Shown: positions 47,441-56,071, numbered from the stretch's first letter. The stretch: 64,000 bases of DNA from Streptomyces sp. NBC_01445 (GCF_035918235.1 NZ_CP109485.1:7975001-8039000), one strand, 5' to 3'. Notes: generated by a model not told the origin, from the letters alone. Numbers and translations: made by a program.

Positions 47441-47636
47441 CCCCGCTGCCCGGTCCGTTTGACGAGCGACAGCTTACGTTTCCACGGCCGGGTGCGCGCA
47501 TAGGCCGCGCCCTCGCGATCCGATCGATTGTCAGTGCCCGGTGGGAAACTTGAGAGGTGGTCAGGGAGAGCGGGAGCGGTGCGGCCCGCAGCTGCCCTGA
47601 TCGCCAACCATCCGTCGTAGAAGGGGGATTGGGCCT

Positions 47637-47924
47637 GTGAAGGGTGACCGAGTGGAGATAGTCGTGGACGCGGGGGACACGACGCGCACGTACGAGGTGG
47701 TGGCGAGCCGGGCGGGCCGCCGGGTCGAGACGGCGGTCCGCAGAGGCGTGGTGGAAGTGAGCGAAGTCACCCGTTCCGGCTCTGTCGTACGAACGGCACG
47801 TTTCATGGCGACCCGGGTGCTCGCCCTGGTCGAGCAGCCAGTACCCAGGGAGGAGCCCTCGGAGGCGGCGGCCCGCGCCGCACGTCCCCTCCGGGAAGAC
47901 CCCGAGACCAAGCCCAGGACCTAG
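47637..47924 (+). CDS. Small conserved hypothetical protein
   Basis: The 95-residue protein starts with GTG 47637 and reads KGDRVEIVVDAGDTTRTYEVVASRAG, then alternating strands to ATRVLALVEQ and an acidic, Ala/Pro-rich tail. The first 62 residues look like a compact beta protein. I know of similar Streptomyces proteins next to the kinase gene but no family name. It is divergent from the kinase with a 196-bp gap. Confidence 0.65.
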   Translation: MKGDRVEIVVDAGDTTRTYEVVASRAGRRVETAVRRGVVEVSEVTRSGSVVRTARFMATRVLALVEQPVPREEPSEAAARAARPLREDPETKPRT

Positions 47925-48121
47925 GTCCTCTTCTCCACCCAGGGGAGTAGGCGAGGGGGCGGCGGTCATCCTCCGGGAGGCCCGGCAATCGGTACGAGGG
48001 CATGACGACCGTGGCTCGCGACGCGCCTAGATTTGAGGTCAAGCGGCGGGTGCAAGCACTCGTCCCCCGAGGTCAGGTACCCGCCGCTGCCAAACCGAAA
48101 ATCTTGACCGGGAGAGGAACC

Positions 48122-48328
48122 ATGGCGGACACGGCACCGCGGACGATGGTCCGCACGCAGGGACGCAGGGCATTCGCCGCGTTCGGCGGCCGTCGTTCCG
48201 AGCGTCGGCACCCCTTGGTGGCGGCGGCCATGGTTCTTCCCCTGGCGGCCCTGCTCGTAGTCGTTTTCGGCGGCTGGGAAGCAGTGGTCACACAAGCGTC
48301 GTCCGTGGGCGTGATGCTGGGGCGCTGA
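48122..48328 (+). CDS. Small single-pass membrane protein
   Basis: The 68-residue protein has a basic N-terminal half (TQGRRAFAAFGGRRSERRHP) and one hydrophobic segment, LVAAAMVLPLAALLVVVFGG (about 32-51). ATG 48122 follows GGGAGAGG. A strong hairpin terminator stands 89 bp after its stop. Function unknown. Confidence 0.65.
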   Translation: MADTAPRTMVRTQGRRAFAAFGGRRSERRHPLVAAAMVLPLAALLVVVFGGWEAVVTQASSVGVMLGR

Positions 48329-48416
48329 GCGGCGCCCCAGGCCCGGAAGAGCGGTCCGGGCGGGGACATCCGGCCATGAAACCCCGTGGGGACGGGGGTG
48401 CGGCGGACGGCACATG

Positions 48417-48448
48417 ATGGCCGCGCAGCTGGGGAGCTGCGCGGCCAT
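48417..48448 (+). terminator. Terminator after the small membrane gene
   Basis: A perfect 14-bp stem (ATGGCCGCGCAGCT at 48417-48430 with 48435-48448) closes the loop GGGG and is followed by TGTTCTG. Confidence 0.8.
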
Positions 48449-48527
48449 TGTTCTGCCCGCGTACCAGCAAGACCCATTGCCGGTTTCTGCGTACGCTCGC
48501 GGTGACACCACCCGGGGGGAACCACCG

Positions 48528-49475
48528 ATGACCGCACCCGTCCTGCTGCCCGCACTCACCGCCACGGCACGCGGCGCGGCGCACCGCACCCACGGCCCCT
48601 GCGCCTGCCCGGCACCAGGCGCCGTACTCGCCGACCGCGCGGACGGGACGGTCGTCCGCCACGGAGACATCGTCGCCAAGGCCCACGCCCCGGGCACGGA
48701 CCCCGCCGAGCTCAACGCCCGCCTCGCCGCGGCGGCCGCACTCCCCGGCGTCCTGCTGCCGCCGCTCACGCCGGTCGCGACGGATCTGCACGACCGGCTC
48801 GTCACGTTCTGGCCGCACGGCAGCCCCGTGGACCCCGACGCCCCTGAACACGCGCCGTGGGAGGACGCGGCCACGCTCCTGGCCCGCCTCCACGCGGTGC
48901 CCGTGGCGGAACTCCCGGGCCCGCTCCCGCCGATGCGTGGCCCGGCCAAGGCGGCCCTCGCCGTCGCGCGGCTCCTGGCAGCGGGTCCCCATCCGGCGTC
49001 CGCGCCGATCCTGCGCGCCTGGTCGGGCCTGCCGCCCTGGGCCCGCGCCGAGGCCCCCGGAGGGCACGCGTCCGCCCTGTGCCACGGAGACCTGCACCTC
49101 GGCCAGCTCGTCCGCCGCCCCGCCGGCACCGGCCCCTGGCTCCTGATCGACGTCGACGACCTCGGCACCGGAGACCCGGCCTGGGACCTCGCGCGGCCCG
49201 CCGCGTGGTTCGCGTGCGGCCTGCTTCCGGCACAGGAGTGGACGAGGTTCCTCACCGCGTACCAGGAGACAGGCGGCGCTCCGTCGCTCCAGGGCGACCC
49301 CTGGCCCGCCCTGGACGTCCCGGCCCGCGCCCTCACCGTCCAGACCGCGGCCCTCGCCGTGGCCAAGGCAGCCGCGGCCGGCCGGGCGCTCGACGAGGCG
49401 GAGGAGGCGTTGGTCGACGCCTGCGACCGAATGGCAGCGGTACCGGCCGAGTTGGCACACGGCGCCGCGAAGTAG
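48528..49475 (+). CDS. Aminoglycoside-phosphotransferase-fold phosphotransferase
   Basis: The 315-residue protein belongs to the APH/choline-kinase fold: VVRHGDIVAKAHAPG near the N-terminus (ATP-contacting Lys), LLARLHAVPV, the catalytic LCHGDLHLGQL (Brenner motif) and LIDVDDLGTGDPAWDL with the magnesium-binding Asp. Substrates of such proteins range from antibiotics to sugars and are not predictable; no neighbouring resistance gene suggests a drug target. I chose ATG 48528 after a GGGGGGA stretch. Confidence 0.85.
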   Translation: MTAPVLLPALTATARGAAHRTHGPCACPAPGAVLADRADGTVVRHGDIVAKAHAPGTDPAELNARLAAAAALPGVLLPPLTPVATDLHDRLVTFWPHGSPVDPDAPEHAPWEDAATLLARLHAVPVAELPGPLPPMRGPAKAALAVARLLAAGPHPASAPILRAWSGLPPWARAEAPGGHASALCHGDLHLGQLVRRPAGTGPWLLIDVDDLGTGDPAWDLARPAAWFACGLLPAQEWTRFLTAYQETGGAPSLQGDPWPALDVPARALTVQTAALAVAKAAAAGRALDEAEEALVDACDRMAAVPAELAHGAAK

Positions 49476-49544
49476 GGTGCAACGGACCGATGCCGGGAAG
49501 TGTTCCGGCGAAGAAGTGCCGAACGGCGAGGAGTTGAGCCGACC

Positions 49545-49820
49545 ATGCAGTGCCCCAAGTGTCATGCACCGATGCACACGTACAACCGCAATGGCGTCCA
49601 GATCGAGCAGTGCAGCGGCTGCCGGGGGATATTCCTCGACTACGGCGAGCTGGAGTCCCTGACCCGGCTCGAGTCGCAGTGGCAGCAGCAGGCGCCGCCG
49701 GCCCCGCAGGCGTACCCGTCGGCTCCCGCCCCGGCCTGGGGAGCCCCGCACCACGGCGGGCACCACGGTCACCACGGCCATCACAAGGGCGGCTTCGGCC
49801 GGATGCTCTTCTCCTCCTGA
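49545..49820 (+). CDS. zf-TFIIB family small zinc protein
   Basis: The 91-residue protein has a zinc ribbon MQCPKCHAPM ... EQCSGCRGIFLDYGELE (two CxxC pairs, residues about 3-6 and 24-27) characteristic of the zf-TFIIB family. The rest is a Pro/Ala/Gln linker and a His/Gly-rich stretch (HHGGHHGHHGHHKGG) that may bind metal. ATG 49545 follows GAGGAG. A bidirectional terminator separates it from the tRNA array. Function unknown. Confidence 0.85.
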   Translation: MQCPKCHAPMHTYNRNGVQIEQCSGCRGIFLDYGELESLTRLESQWQQQAPPAPQAYPSAPAPAWGAPHHGGHHGHHGHHKGGFGRMLFSS

Positions 49821-49835
49821 GCCGCCCAGCACATG

Positions 49836-49869
49836 AAGAAGCCCCCGGCCGAAAGGCTGGGGGCTTCTT
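49836..49869. terminator. Bidirectional terminator before the tRNA array
   Basis: A 15-bp stem (49836-49850 with 49855-49869, one G-T pair) and GAAA tetraloop lie between the zinc protein gene and the 3' end of the tRNA array. Confidence 0.85.
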
Positions 49870-49874
49870 GAGTG

Positions 49875-49946
49875 TGCGCGATACTGGGATTGAACCAGTG
49901 ACCTCTTCCGTGTCAGGGAAGCGCTCTCCCGCTGAGCTAATCGCGC
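49875..49946 (-). tRNA. tRNA-Val (GAC), copy 1
   Basis: The 72-nt sequence folds into a cloverleaf: acceptor GCGCGAT/ATCGCGC, D-arm TTAGCTCAGCGGGAGAGC, anticodon loop CTGACAC in the stem CTTCC/GGAAG (anticodon GAC), and T-arm with GGTTCAATCCC. CCA is not encoded. It is the first in a cluster of five minus-strand tRNAs. Confidence 0.95.
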
Positions 49947-49988
49947 GGGACGGGCCAGACTGTATCAGGACCCGTGAGTCGTACTGCG

Positions 49989-50060
49989 TGCGCGATACTG
50001 GGATTGAACCAGTGACCTCTTCCGTGTCAGGGAAGCGCTCTCCCGCTGAGCTAATCGCGC
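49989..50060 (-). tRNA. tRNA-Val (GAC), copy 2
   Basis: The sequence is identical to copy 1 over all 72 nt, including the acceptor stem. The intervening 42 bp are unrelated to the tRNA sequence. Confidence 0.95.
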
Positions 50061-50103
50061 GGGGTTTCGGACCGTCGGGAAGATGACCTTCGCGATGATC
50101 CAG

Positions 50104-50175
50104 TGGACGATACTGGGATTGAACCAGTGACCTCTTCCGTGTCAGGGAAGCGCTCTCCCGCTGAGCTAATCGTCC
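50104..50175 (-). tRNA. tRNA-Val (GAC), copy 3 with a different acceptor stem
   Basis: The body (D-arm, anticodon GAC, T-arm) matches copies 1 and 2, but the acceptor pairs GGACGAT with ATCGTCC instead of GCGCGAT with ATCGCGC. Base pairing is retained, so this is a second functional sequence type. CCA is not encoded. Confidence 0.93.
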
Positions 50176-50176
50176 T

Positions 50177-50250
50177 TGGAGGTGGAGACGGGATTTGAAC
50201 CCGTGTAGACGGCTTTGCAGGCCGTTGCCTCGCCTCTCGGCCACTCCACC
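50177..50250 (-). tRNA. tRNA-Cys (GCA)
   Basis: Acceptor GGTGGAG/CTCCACC, anticodon loop CTGCAAA in the stem ACGGC/GCCGT (anticodon GCA), and T-loop GTTCAAATC. The CCA end is encoded, unlike the Val copies. It lies two bases from tRNA-Val copy 3, so the two are probably in one transcript. Confidence 0.95.
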
Positions 50251-50287
50251 AGGAGTGTGGGGGTTCGGGAAGATCCCCCACTTCCTG

Positions 50288-50360
50288 AGCGGACGACCAG
50301 GTTCGAACTGGCGACCTCAACCTTGGCAAGGTTGCGCTCTACCAACTGAGCTACGTCCGC
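50288..50360 (-). tRNA. tRNA-Gly (GCC)
   Basis: Acceptor GCGGACG/CGTCCGC, D-arm with TAGCTCAGTTGGTAGAGC, anticodon loop TTGCCAA in the stem CAACC/GGTTG (anticodon GCC), and T-arm with GTTCGAACC. It is the 5'-most gene of the array on the minus strand. CCA is not encoded. Confidence 0.95.
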
Positions 50361-50505
50361 TTGTCGTTTCCGTTTCGCTTGCGCGTCCCGGCGACGTGTT
50401 GAACTCTAGCGGATTCCCGGGCCAGTACAAAAACGCGTTTGCGCAGCGTGCTGCGGTGCGACCGCCCCAGGTCACGCGGGGGACACCCGCCATAGACTCG
50501 AAGAC

Positions 50506-51561
50506 GTGCGCGACCTCCCTCACGACCTGCCCCCTCTGGCCCGCTTCGGCGGTCTCGTAGCGACCGAGTTGCGCGACGTGACCAGCGATCCCGAGGCCCT
50601 GGACTCGGCCGGCTTCTGGGCCGTGTCCGCCGACTTCGAGGGCCGTCTCGTGTGCGCCCGCTTCGACTCCGTACGGGAGGAGCCCGTGCCCGCTCCGGTC
50701 CCCGGCGCCTGGCAGGGGCCCGCGGCCGGTGACTGGACGTCGTCCCTCGACCGGGCCTCGTACACCGAGGGCGTGCGCAGGATCCGCACCCACATCGCGG
50801 CCGGCGAGGTCTACCAGGCCAACCTCTGCCGCGTCCTGTCCGCGCCTCTTCCCCCGGGCGCGGACGTGGACGCCCTCACAGCGCTCCTCGCGCGCGGCAA
50901 CCCGGCCCCCTACGCGGGGACCATCCGCCTGCCCGCGCACGGCGTGGAGATAGCCACCGCGTCCCCCGAGCTCTTCCTGAGGCGCACCGGGCGGACCGTA
51001 GAGTCCGGGCCGATCAAGGGCACGGGCCGCACCGAGGCGGACCTCCTGGAGAAGGACTACGCGGAGAACGTGATGATCGTGGACCTGGTCCGCAACGACC
51101 TCGGGCGCGTCTGCGCGACCGGTTCCGTGACCGTCCCGGAGCTGTGTGTGGTCGAGAAGCACCCGGGCCTCGTCCACCTTGTCTCCGCCGTCCGCGGGGA
51201 ACTGCCCGAAGGTGCCGGCTGGCGCGACCTGCTCGACGCCGCGTTCCCGCCCGGCTCCGTCACCGGAGCGCCCAAGTCCAGCGCCCTGCGCATCATCGAG
51301 GCCCTGGAGACGGCGCCCCGCGGCCCGTACTGCGGCGGCATCGGCTGGGTCGACGCCGACCGGGGCACCGGCGAGCTGGCCGTCGGCATCCGCACGTTCT
51401 GGGCCGACCGGGCCGAGGGCGTCCTGCGGTTCGGCACTGGCGCCGGCATCACCTGGGGCTCAGACCCCGAAGGTGAGTGGCGGGAGACCGAACTGAAGGC
51501 TTCCCGGCTGCTGGCGGTAGCGTCGGGTACGTACGAGGAAAGTGAAGGGATCCCTACGTGA
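50506..51561 (+). CDS. Chorismate-binding protein (aminodeoxychorismate synthase component I-like)
   Basis: The 351-residue protein has the chorismate-utilising fold: IAAGEVYQANLCRVL (about 101-115), SGPIKGTGRTEADLLEKDYAEN (PIKGT with the nucleophile Lys of PabB), NDLGRVCATGSV and GAPKSSALRIIEALE. PabB makes 4-amino-4-deoxychorismate for folate or aromatic natural products. It is shorter than full PabB proteins (about 450), lacking the N-terminal tryptophan-binding part. The start is GTG 50506. It overlaps the PabC-like gene by 4 bp, so the two are coupled. Confidence 0.85.
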   Translation: MRDLPHDLPPLARFGGLVATELRDVTSDPEALDSAGFWAVSADFEGRLVCARFDSVREEPVPAPVPGAWQGPAAGDWTSSLDRASYTEGVRRIRTHIAAGEVYQANLCRVLSAPLPPGADVDALTALLARGNPAPYAGTIRLPAHGVEIATASPELFLRRTGRTVESGPIKGTGRTEADLLEKDYAENVMIVDLVRNDLGRVCATGSVTVPELCVVEKHPGLVHLVSAVRGELPEGAGWRDLLDAAFPPGSVTGAPKSSALRIIEALETAPRGPYCGGIGWVDADRGTGELAVGIRTFWADRAEGVLRFGTGAGITWGSDPEGEWRETELKASRLLAVASGTYEESEGIPT

Positions 51562-52379
51562 AGATCTGGCTCGACGGCGCACTGCAGGAACCCGAGGCCG
51601 CCCGTGTCTCGGTGTTCGACCACGGCCTGACCGTGGGCGACGGCATTTTCGAGACCGTGAAGTCGGTCGACGGGAAGCCGTTCGCGCTGACCCGCCACCT
51701 CGACCGGCTCGCCCGCTCCGCGCGCGGTCTCGGTCTGACCGAGCCCGACCTCGACGAGGTGCGCAGGGCCTGCGACGCCGTCCTCGAGGCCAACCCGATG
51801 CCGCTCGGCCGGCTGCGGATCACGTACACCGGAGGGCTGTCCCCGCTGGGGTCCGACCGCGGTGAGCACGGGACGACGCTGGTGGTCGCGCTCGGCGAGA
51901 CCGGCCGGCGTCCCGACTCCACCGCCACGGTCACGGTCCCGTGGACGCGCAACGAACGCGGCGCGCTCACCGGCCTGAAGACCACCTCGTACGCGGAGAA
52001 CGTCGTCGCGCTCGCCCGCGCACGCGAACAGGGCGCGTCCGAGGCGCTGTTCGCCAACACGGTGGGGCAGCTCTGCGAGGGCACGGGGTCGAACGTCTTC
52101 GTCGTCCTCGACGGTGAGGTCCACACCCCACCGGTCGCCTCCGGCTGTCTGGCGGGCATCACGCGCGCGCTGGCCGTCGAGTGGACCGGCGCCAAGGAGA
52201 CCGACCTGCCCCTGGACGTACTGGAGCGCGCCGACGAGATCTTCCTGACGTCCACGCTGCGCGATGTGCAAGGGGTGCACCGGGTCGACGGACGCGAGCT
52301 GCCCGGTGCGCCCGGGCCCGTCACCGCCAAGGCGATGCGCGTCTTCGACGAGCGCGCGGCGGACGACCTCGACCCGTAG
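51558..52379 (+). CDS. pabC: Aminodeoxychorismate lyase-like (class IV aminotransferase)
   Basis: The 273-residue protein matches class IV pyridoxal-phosphate enzymes: VFDHGLTVGDGIFETVKSV (about 16-34), TRHLDRLARSARGLGL, and LKTTSYAENVVALARAREQGASEALF (Lys140 region of the cofactor site), then STLRDVQGVHRVDGREL. It should convert aminodeoxychorismate to p-aminobenzoate and pyruvate, given its coupling with the PabB-like gene; a branched-chain aminotransferase role is less likely. GTG 51558 overlaps the preceding stop. Confidence 0.85.
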   Translation: MKIWLDGALQEPEAARVSVFDHGLTVGDGIFETVKSVDGKPFALTRHLDRLARSARGLGLTEPDLDEVRRACDAVLEANPMPLGRLRITYTGGLSPLGSDRGEHGTTLVVALGETGRRPDSTATVTVPWTRNERGALTGLKTTSYAENVVALARAREQGASEALFANTVGQLCEGTGSNVFVVLDGEVHTPPVASGCLAGITRALAVEWTGAKETDLPLDVLERADEIFLTSTLRDVQGVHRVDGRELPGAPGPVTAKAMRVFDERAADDLDP

Positions 52380-52437
52380 TCCGGGCGACTCCTAATCCGG
52401 GTGACGGGGTGGTCACAGGGCGGGTAGAACACCTCTG

Positions 52438-53262
52438 ATGACCACCACTCTGCGGCCGACCGAGCCGCTTCAGCGCGACGCCGACGGGACGCGGTCACGC
52501 CACTACCAGGTGTGTGTGAACAGCCGCCCTGTCGGCGAGCTGCGCCTGGGCACCCATCCCGTCTACGGCGAGCGGGTGGCCCGGATCCGTGATCTTCGGA
52601 TCGACGAGCCGGACCGCGGGCGGGGCCGCGGCACCGTCGCCGCCCTCGCCGCCGAGGAGGTGGCGCGCGGCTGGGGCTGCGGCCGGATCGAGGTCTCGAT
52701 TCCCGCACCGGCCGAGCGTGCCCTCGCCCTGGCCACCGCCCTCGGCTACGTCGAGCGCAACCGGAACATGGAGAAGGACCTCCCCGCCGAGCCCTCCGCG
52801 CCTTCTGCGGGCAGCGCGGGGCGGCGTATGACCGGCCCCGAGTTCACGGCGTGGGAGGCCCATACGCGCGTCGGGTACGTGCGCAGCCTGGTCGAGCGCG
52901 GTGTCCCGGAAGCCCAGGCGCGCGCCAAGGCCGAGGCCGATCACGCTGCGACGCTCGGGGAAGGGCTCGCCACGCGGGACACCGTCCTGAGCGTGCTCGA
53001 GACGGACGGCGCTGTCGTGGGCACGCTGTGGGTCGCGCTGCGCGGCGAGAGCGCCTACGTCTACGACGTCGAGGTCGCGGCCGAGCACCGAGGGCACGGC
53101 CACGGACGCTCGCTGATGCTCCTCGCAGAGGCCGAGTCGCGCGCCGCGGGCGCCGCCCGCCTGGGGCTCAACGTTTTCGCGGGCAACGCCCCGGCCGTCC
53201 GCCTGTACGAGTCGCTCGGATACCGGGCGACCGAATTCCACCTGTACAAGCCGCTGCTCTGA
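52438..53262 (+). CDS. Tandem GNAT-domain acetyltransferase
   Basis: The 274-residue protein carries two GNAT domains. The first (about 18-110) has VARIRDLRIDEPDRGRGRGTVAALAAEEVARGWG; the second (about 130-274) has VYDVEVAAEHRGHGHGRSLMLLAEAES and the end LNVFAGNAPAVRLYESLGY. The second domain retains a normal acetyl-CoA loop; the first has an extended RGRGRGT loop. The layout recalls mycothiol synthase, but its specific residues cannot be verified here. ATG 52438 is used. Substrate unknown. Confidence 0.8.
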   Translation: MTTTLRPTEPLQRDADGTRSRHYQVCVNSRPVGELRLGTHPVYGERVARIRDLRIDEPDRGRGRGTVAALAAEEVARGWGCGRIEVSIPAPAERALALATALGYVERNRNMEKDLPAEPSAPSAGSAGRRMTGPEFTAWEAHTRVGYVRSLVERGVPEAQARAKAEADHAATLGEGLATRDTVLSVLETDGAVVGTLWVALRGESAYVYDVEVAAEHRGHGHGRSLMLLAEAESRAAGAARLGLNVFAGNAPAVRLYESLGYRATEFHLYKPLL

Positions 53263-53286
53263 GCGGCTCGCGGGCAGGGGCTGGAG

Positions 53287-53808
53287 CTACGAGCCGAGCA
53301 GCCGGTCGGCGATCTCCTCGACGCGCTCGCGCAGGCCGTCCTGGCTCTTCCCGCCGTCGAGCCGCTCGCCGTCGATGACGTACGTGGGTGTGCCCGTCAC
53401 GCCGATCGCCTTGCCCTCGGCCTGGTCGGCGTCGACGATCAGGATGTGCCGGCCGTCGACGAGCGCGGTGTCGAACTCCTCGGCGTCCAGACCGAGTTCA
53501 CCCGCGACCTCGACGAGGAACGGCTCGCCCTTGCGGCCCAACTCCTCGACGCGGCCGAGCACCGCTTCCACGTACGGCCAGCCCTGCCCCTGCTCGAAGG
53601 CCTCCTCCGCGGCCTGCGCGCCGGCGAAGGCGTGCTTGTGCTTCTCCAGCGGGAAGTGCCGCAGACGCAGGTCGATGCGGTCGCCGTAGCGGGCCCGCAG
53701 CGCGCGCACGTCGTCGAGAGCGGTGCGGCAGTCGGGGCACTGGAGCTCGCACCAGACGTCGAGCACGGGGCGGCCCTGAGGGGCGGAGGCGGAAGAGGCG
53801 TCGTTCAT
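53287..53808 (-). CDS. DsbA/thioredoxin-fold oxidoreductase
   Basis: The 173-residue protein has a thioredoxin fold with active-site CPDC (24-27) in VWCELQCPDCRTALDDV, followed by LRLRHFPLEKHKHAFAGAQAAEEAF (the DsbA helical insert) and the cis-Pro loop VTGTPTYVIDG. It has no signal peptide, so it is cytosolic, like the FrnE-type DsbA family. Start ATG 53808 (NDASSASAP); the frame runs upstream but without homology. The partner or substrate is unknown. Confidence 0.88.
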   Translation of the reverse strand: MNDASSASAPQGRPVLDVWCELQCPDCRTALDDVRALRARYGDRIDLRLRHFPLEKHKHAFAGAQAAEEAFEQGQGWPYVEAVLGRVEELGRKGEPFLVEVAGELGLDAEEFDTALVDGRHILIVDADQAEGKAIGVTGTPTYVIDGERLDGGKSQDGLRERVEEIADRLLGS

Positions 53809-54049
53809 GCGACCAGTCTTCCAGCCAGGCGCGGGGACCCCAACCGGCACCTGCTGAACACGCCCCCTGATCAGACCCGGCAGGACCCCCGACAGGATCC
53901 CTGACAGCCCCCGGACCGGGACCTGCGGAGGAGGCCGTACCCGGAAATGTCCCTGAGGTCCGCCCGGATCGTGGCCTCCGGACCCGGGGCGGTGCACGAT
54001 GGAGGGGACGGAATGCTCCGTCGCCCGCTGCCTGTGCCAGGAGGACCGG

Positions 54050-54487
54050 ATGATTGCCGAGACCGTCTGTTCCGCCGTTTCCGTGGCCGGGCTGGGCATC
54101 GCCGCGGTCACGGCGTACCGGAAGCGTTTCCTCGCGGCGGCACGCATAGCCGCCTATTCGCTGGTACCGATCGGTCTGGTGATGACCGGTGCGGTCGGCT
54201 GGCTGGCGGACACTGCGTTCAGCCCGACGGCGTGGGCCGGCTTCGTCGTGCTCGGCGGCTCCTGGCTCCTGTTCATGGTGACCCGCGCGCTCGAGCGCCG
54301 CAGCGGTGGCACCCGTAAGGAGCGCAAGGCGGCCAAGGCCGCCGCCGAGGCCCAGGCCGTCGCGCCCGCCGCCTCGGCCCCCTCGTTGGGGCAGACCACC
54401 CGGCCCGCGGCGGCCCGCCCCGCCGCGAAGCCCGCCTCCGAGGACTTCAGCGACATCGAGGCGATTCTGAAGAAGCACGGGATCTGA
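54050..54487 (+). CDS. Conserved membrane protein with DFSDIEAILKKHGI tail
   Basis: The 145-residue protein starts MIAETVCSAVSVAGLG; it has three or four hydrophobic segments (VAGLGIAAVTAY, IAAYSLVPIGLVMTGAVGWL, WAGFVVLGGSWLLFMV), a charged Lys/Ala region (RKERKAAKAAAEAQA) and a conserved C-terminal DFSDIEAILKKHGI, probably an interaction motif. ATG 54050 lies five bases after AGGAGG. It is a Streptomyces-type conserved hypothetical; function unknown. Confidence 0.75.
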   Translation: MIAETVCSAVSVAGLGIAAVTAYRKRFLAAARIAAYSLVPIGLVMTGAVGWLADTAFSPTAWAGFVVLGGSWLLFMVTRALERRSGGTRKERKAAKAAAEAQAVAPAASAPSLGQTTRPAAARPAAKPASEDFSDIEAILKKHGI

Positions 54488-54656
54488 CCCGATGACCCCT
54501 GGACCGCGGTCGGTCGACCTCGGCCTGAAAACGGAAGCTGCTGGATTCCTTCCGGTCGACCTCGTACCACCCTCGTCACGAGATCCGGCGAACCCCCGTT
54601 TCTTTTGAGCGTGTTGATCGACTGCGGTGCGCCGACTGCGTCATCATCGCCGCGAG

Positions 54657-54836
54657 ATGCTGGACACAACACAGGGCGGTTCCGCCCCGCAGGCCGACGA
54701 GCGACACGACGCCTTCACGGCCGACGAACGCCGAGGCTGCCTCTTCGCACTGTCGCAGCCGCCCTTGATGATCTTTCTGGCGGTGATCGGCTGCCTGCTG
54801 CTCCTGGCTTCGCTGCACGATCTGTTCGTGCTGTGA
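54657..54836 (+). CDS. Small membrane protein
   Basis: The 59-residue protein has an acidic start (MLDTTQGGSAPQADERHDAFTADERR) and a C-terminal hydrophobic segment LMIFLAVIGCLLLLASLHDL, ending in the membrane. GTG 54627 would add 10 residues. Its stop is 14 bp from the convergent CGNR gene. No family is known to me. Confidence 0.6.
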   Translation: MLDTTQGGSAPQADERHDAFTADERRGCLFALSQPPLMIFLAVIGCLLLLASLHDLFVL

Positions 54837-54849
54837 GAGTGCGGGCAGG

Positions 54850-55410
54850 TCAGCCCGCCGCCTCCTTGCGGCGCGCCCGGTACGCCGCCACGTGCAAGCG
54901 GTTTCCGCAGGTGCGGCTGTCGCAGTACCTGCGGGACCGGTTGCGCGAGAGGTCCACGAAGGCCCGCCGGCAGTCCGGGGCCTCGCAGCGCCGCAGCCGC
55001 TCCTGTTCCCCGGCGACCACGAAGAAGGCGAGCGCCATCCCGCAGTCGGCCGCGAGGTGGTCGGCGACGGACGCGCCAGGCGCGAAGTAGTGCACGTGCC
55101 AGTCGTAGCCGTCGTGGTCGGTCAGACGCGGCGTGGTGCCCGCGGCGGCGACCAGCTCGTTGATGAGCGAGGCCGCGGCGTGCGGATCGGGCGCCGCGAA
55201 CACGGCGGCGAACCGTCCCCTCACGCTCTGTACGGCGTCGAGGTCACGCTCTGCGAGCATCCCGACGTCGCTGACGTCGTTCTTTCGTACGAATTCGCCC
55301 AGGGCTGCCAGATCGGCCAGCCCGTCGGCGGCCTGTTCGTCGTCCGGTGCGGTGTTGACCAGATCGACCACGGTGTCGAGGGCGCACCGGGTGTCGTGGG
55401 TGATCAGCAC
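54850..55410 (-). CDS. CGNR zinc-finger (ABATE-domain) protein
   Basis: The 186-residue protein has a helical N-terminal domain (ALDTVVDLVNT, then LADLAALGEFVRKNDVSD) and a C-terminal CGNR zinc finger: RRCEAPDCRRAFVDLSRNRSRRYCDSRTCGNRLHVAAYRARRK (about 140-182) with four Cys ligands. The family is thought to bind DNA near stress or metabolic genes. A -10-like TATAAC (in TATAACATCGG on the minus strand, near 55465-55470) may be its promoter. Start ATG 55410. Confidence 0.88.
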   Translation of the reverse strand: MLITHDTRCALDTVVDLVNTAPDDEQAADGLADLAALGEFVRKNDVSDVGMLAERDLDAVQSVRGRFAAVFAAPDPHAAASLINELVAAAGTTPRLTDHDGYDWHVHYFAPGASVADHLAADCGMALAFFVVAGEQERLRRCEAPDCRRAFVDLSRNRSRRYCDSRTCGNRLHVAAYRARRKEAAG

Positions 55411-55657
55411 GATTTGCTCCCTGGCCTGGGGGGTCGGGCCTGTGCCCGCCGATGCTGGCCGATGTTATAGGTCCGGTCGGCCGTGTGGCGCCTGTCCGCG
55501 GACGCGCCGACGCCGCCCCCGTGGAAGATCCCACGGCGGCGGCGCCGGTGTATGCCATATGCAGTTGTTGTGGCTCGGTCCGTCTCCCCGAGTGGACGGC
55601 ATCGAGCGGCTCTCGCGGTGCGTGACTCCGGCGGTGTGCCGGCGTCGGCTCCAGGCC

Positions 55658-56071
55658 TTAGCTTTCGGCCAGGATGTGTGAGAGCTCCGTGTCGAGATCG
55701 AAGTGGCGGTGTTCCGTGCCGGGTGGCACGGCCGCGTCGGTCCTCTTCAGGAACGACTCCAGCGCCCTCGCAGGGGCTTCGAGCAGAGCCTCGCCCTCAG
55801 GAGAACTCAGAGCGATGCAGACGACGCCTTGGCCGTGACTACGGGATGGCCAGACTCGGACGTCGCCGGTGCCGGTGGGCCGGTGTAGGCCCTCGGCGAG
55901 CAGATCGCGGGCGAACACCCACTCGACCGTCTCTTCTGCTCCGGTGTGGAAGGTGGCGTGCACGGCGTAGGGATCGGCCGTGTCATACCGCAGTCCTGCG
56001 GGTACAGGCAGTGAGGACTCGCTCGACACAACGAGGCGCAGGTGCAGCTCGCAGCTGACCGTGGTGTTCAT
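55658..56071 (-). CDS. ssgB: SsgB, SsgA-like sporulation-septation protein
   Basis: SsgB marks future sporulation septa and anchors FtsZ with SsgA. The 137-residue protein has the family core: VSCELHLRLVVSSESSLPVPAGLRYDTADPYAVHATF (about 5-41), WVFARDLLAEGLHRPTGTGDVRVWPS, and LSSPEGEALLEAPARALESFLKRTD. The start is ATG 56071; upstream frame to 56137 is not homologous. The gene indicates an organism that forms spore chains. A candidate stress/sporulation sigma promoter lies upstream (separate entry). Confidence 0.93.
   Translation of the reverse strand: MNTTVSCELHLRLVVSSESSLPVPAGLRYDTADPYAVHATFHTGAEETVEWVFARDLLAEGLHRPTGTGDVRVWPSRSHGQGVVCIALSSPEGEALLEAPARALESFLKRTDAAVPPGTEHRHFDLDTELSHILAES

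Noticed and set aside
49875..50360. Open frames across the tRNA array (repeat-like peptide with SAGERFPDTEEVTGSIPVS)
   Set aside because: They are translations of tandem tRNA genes, not proteins.
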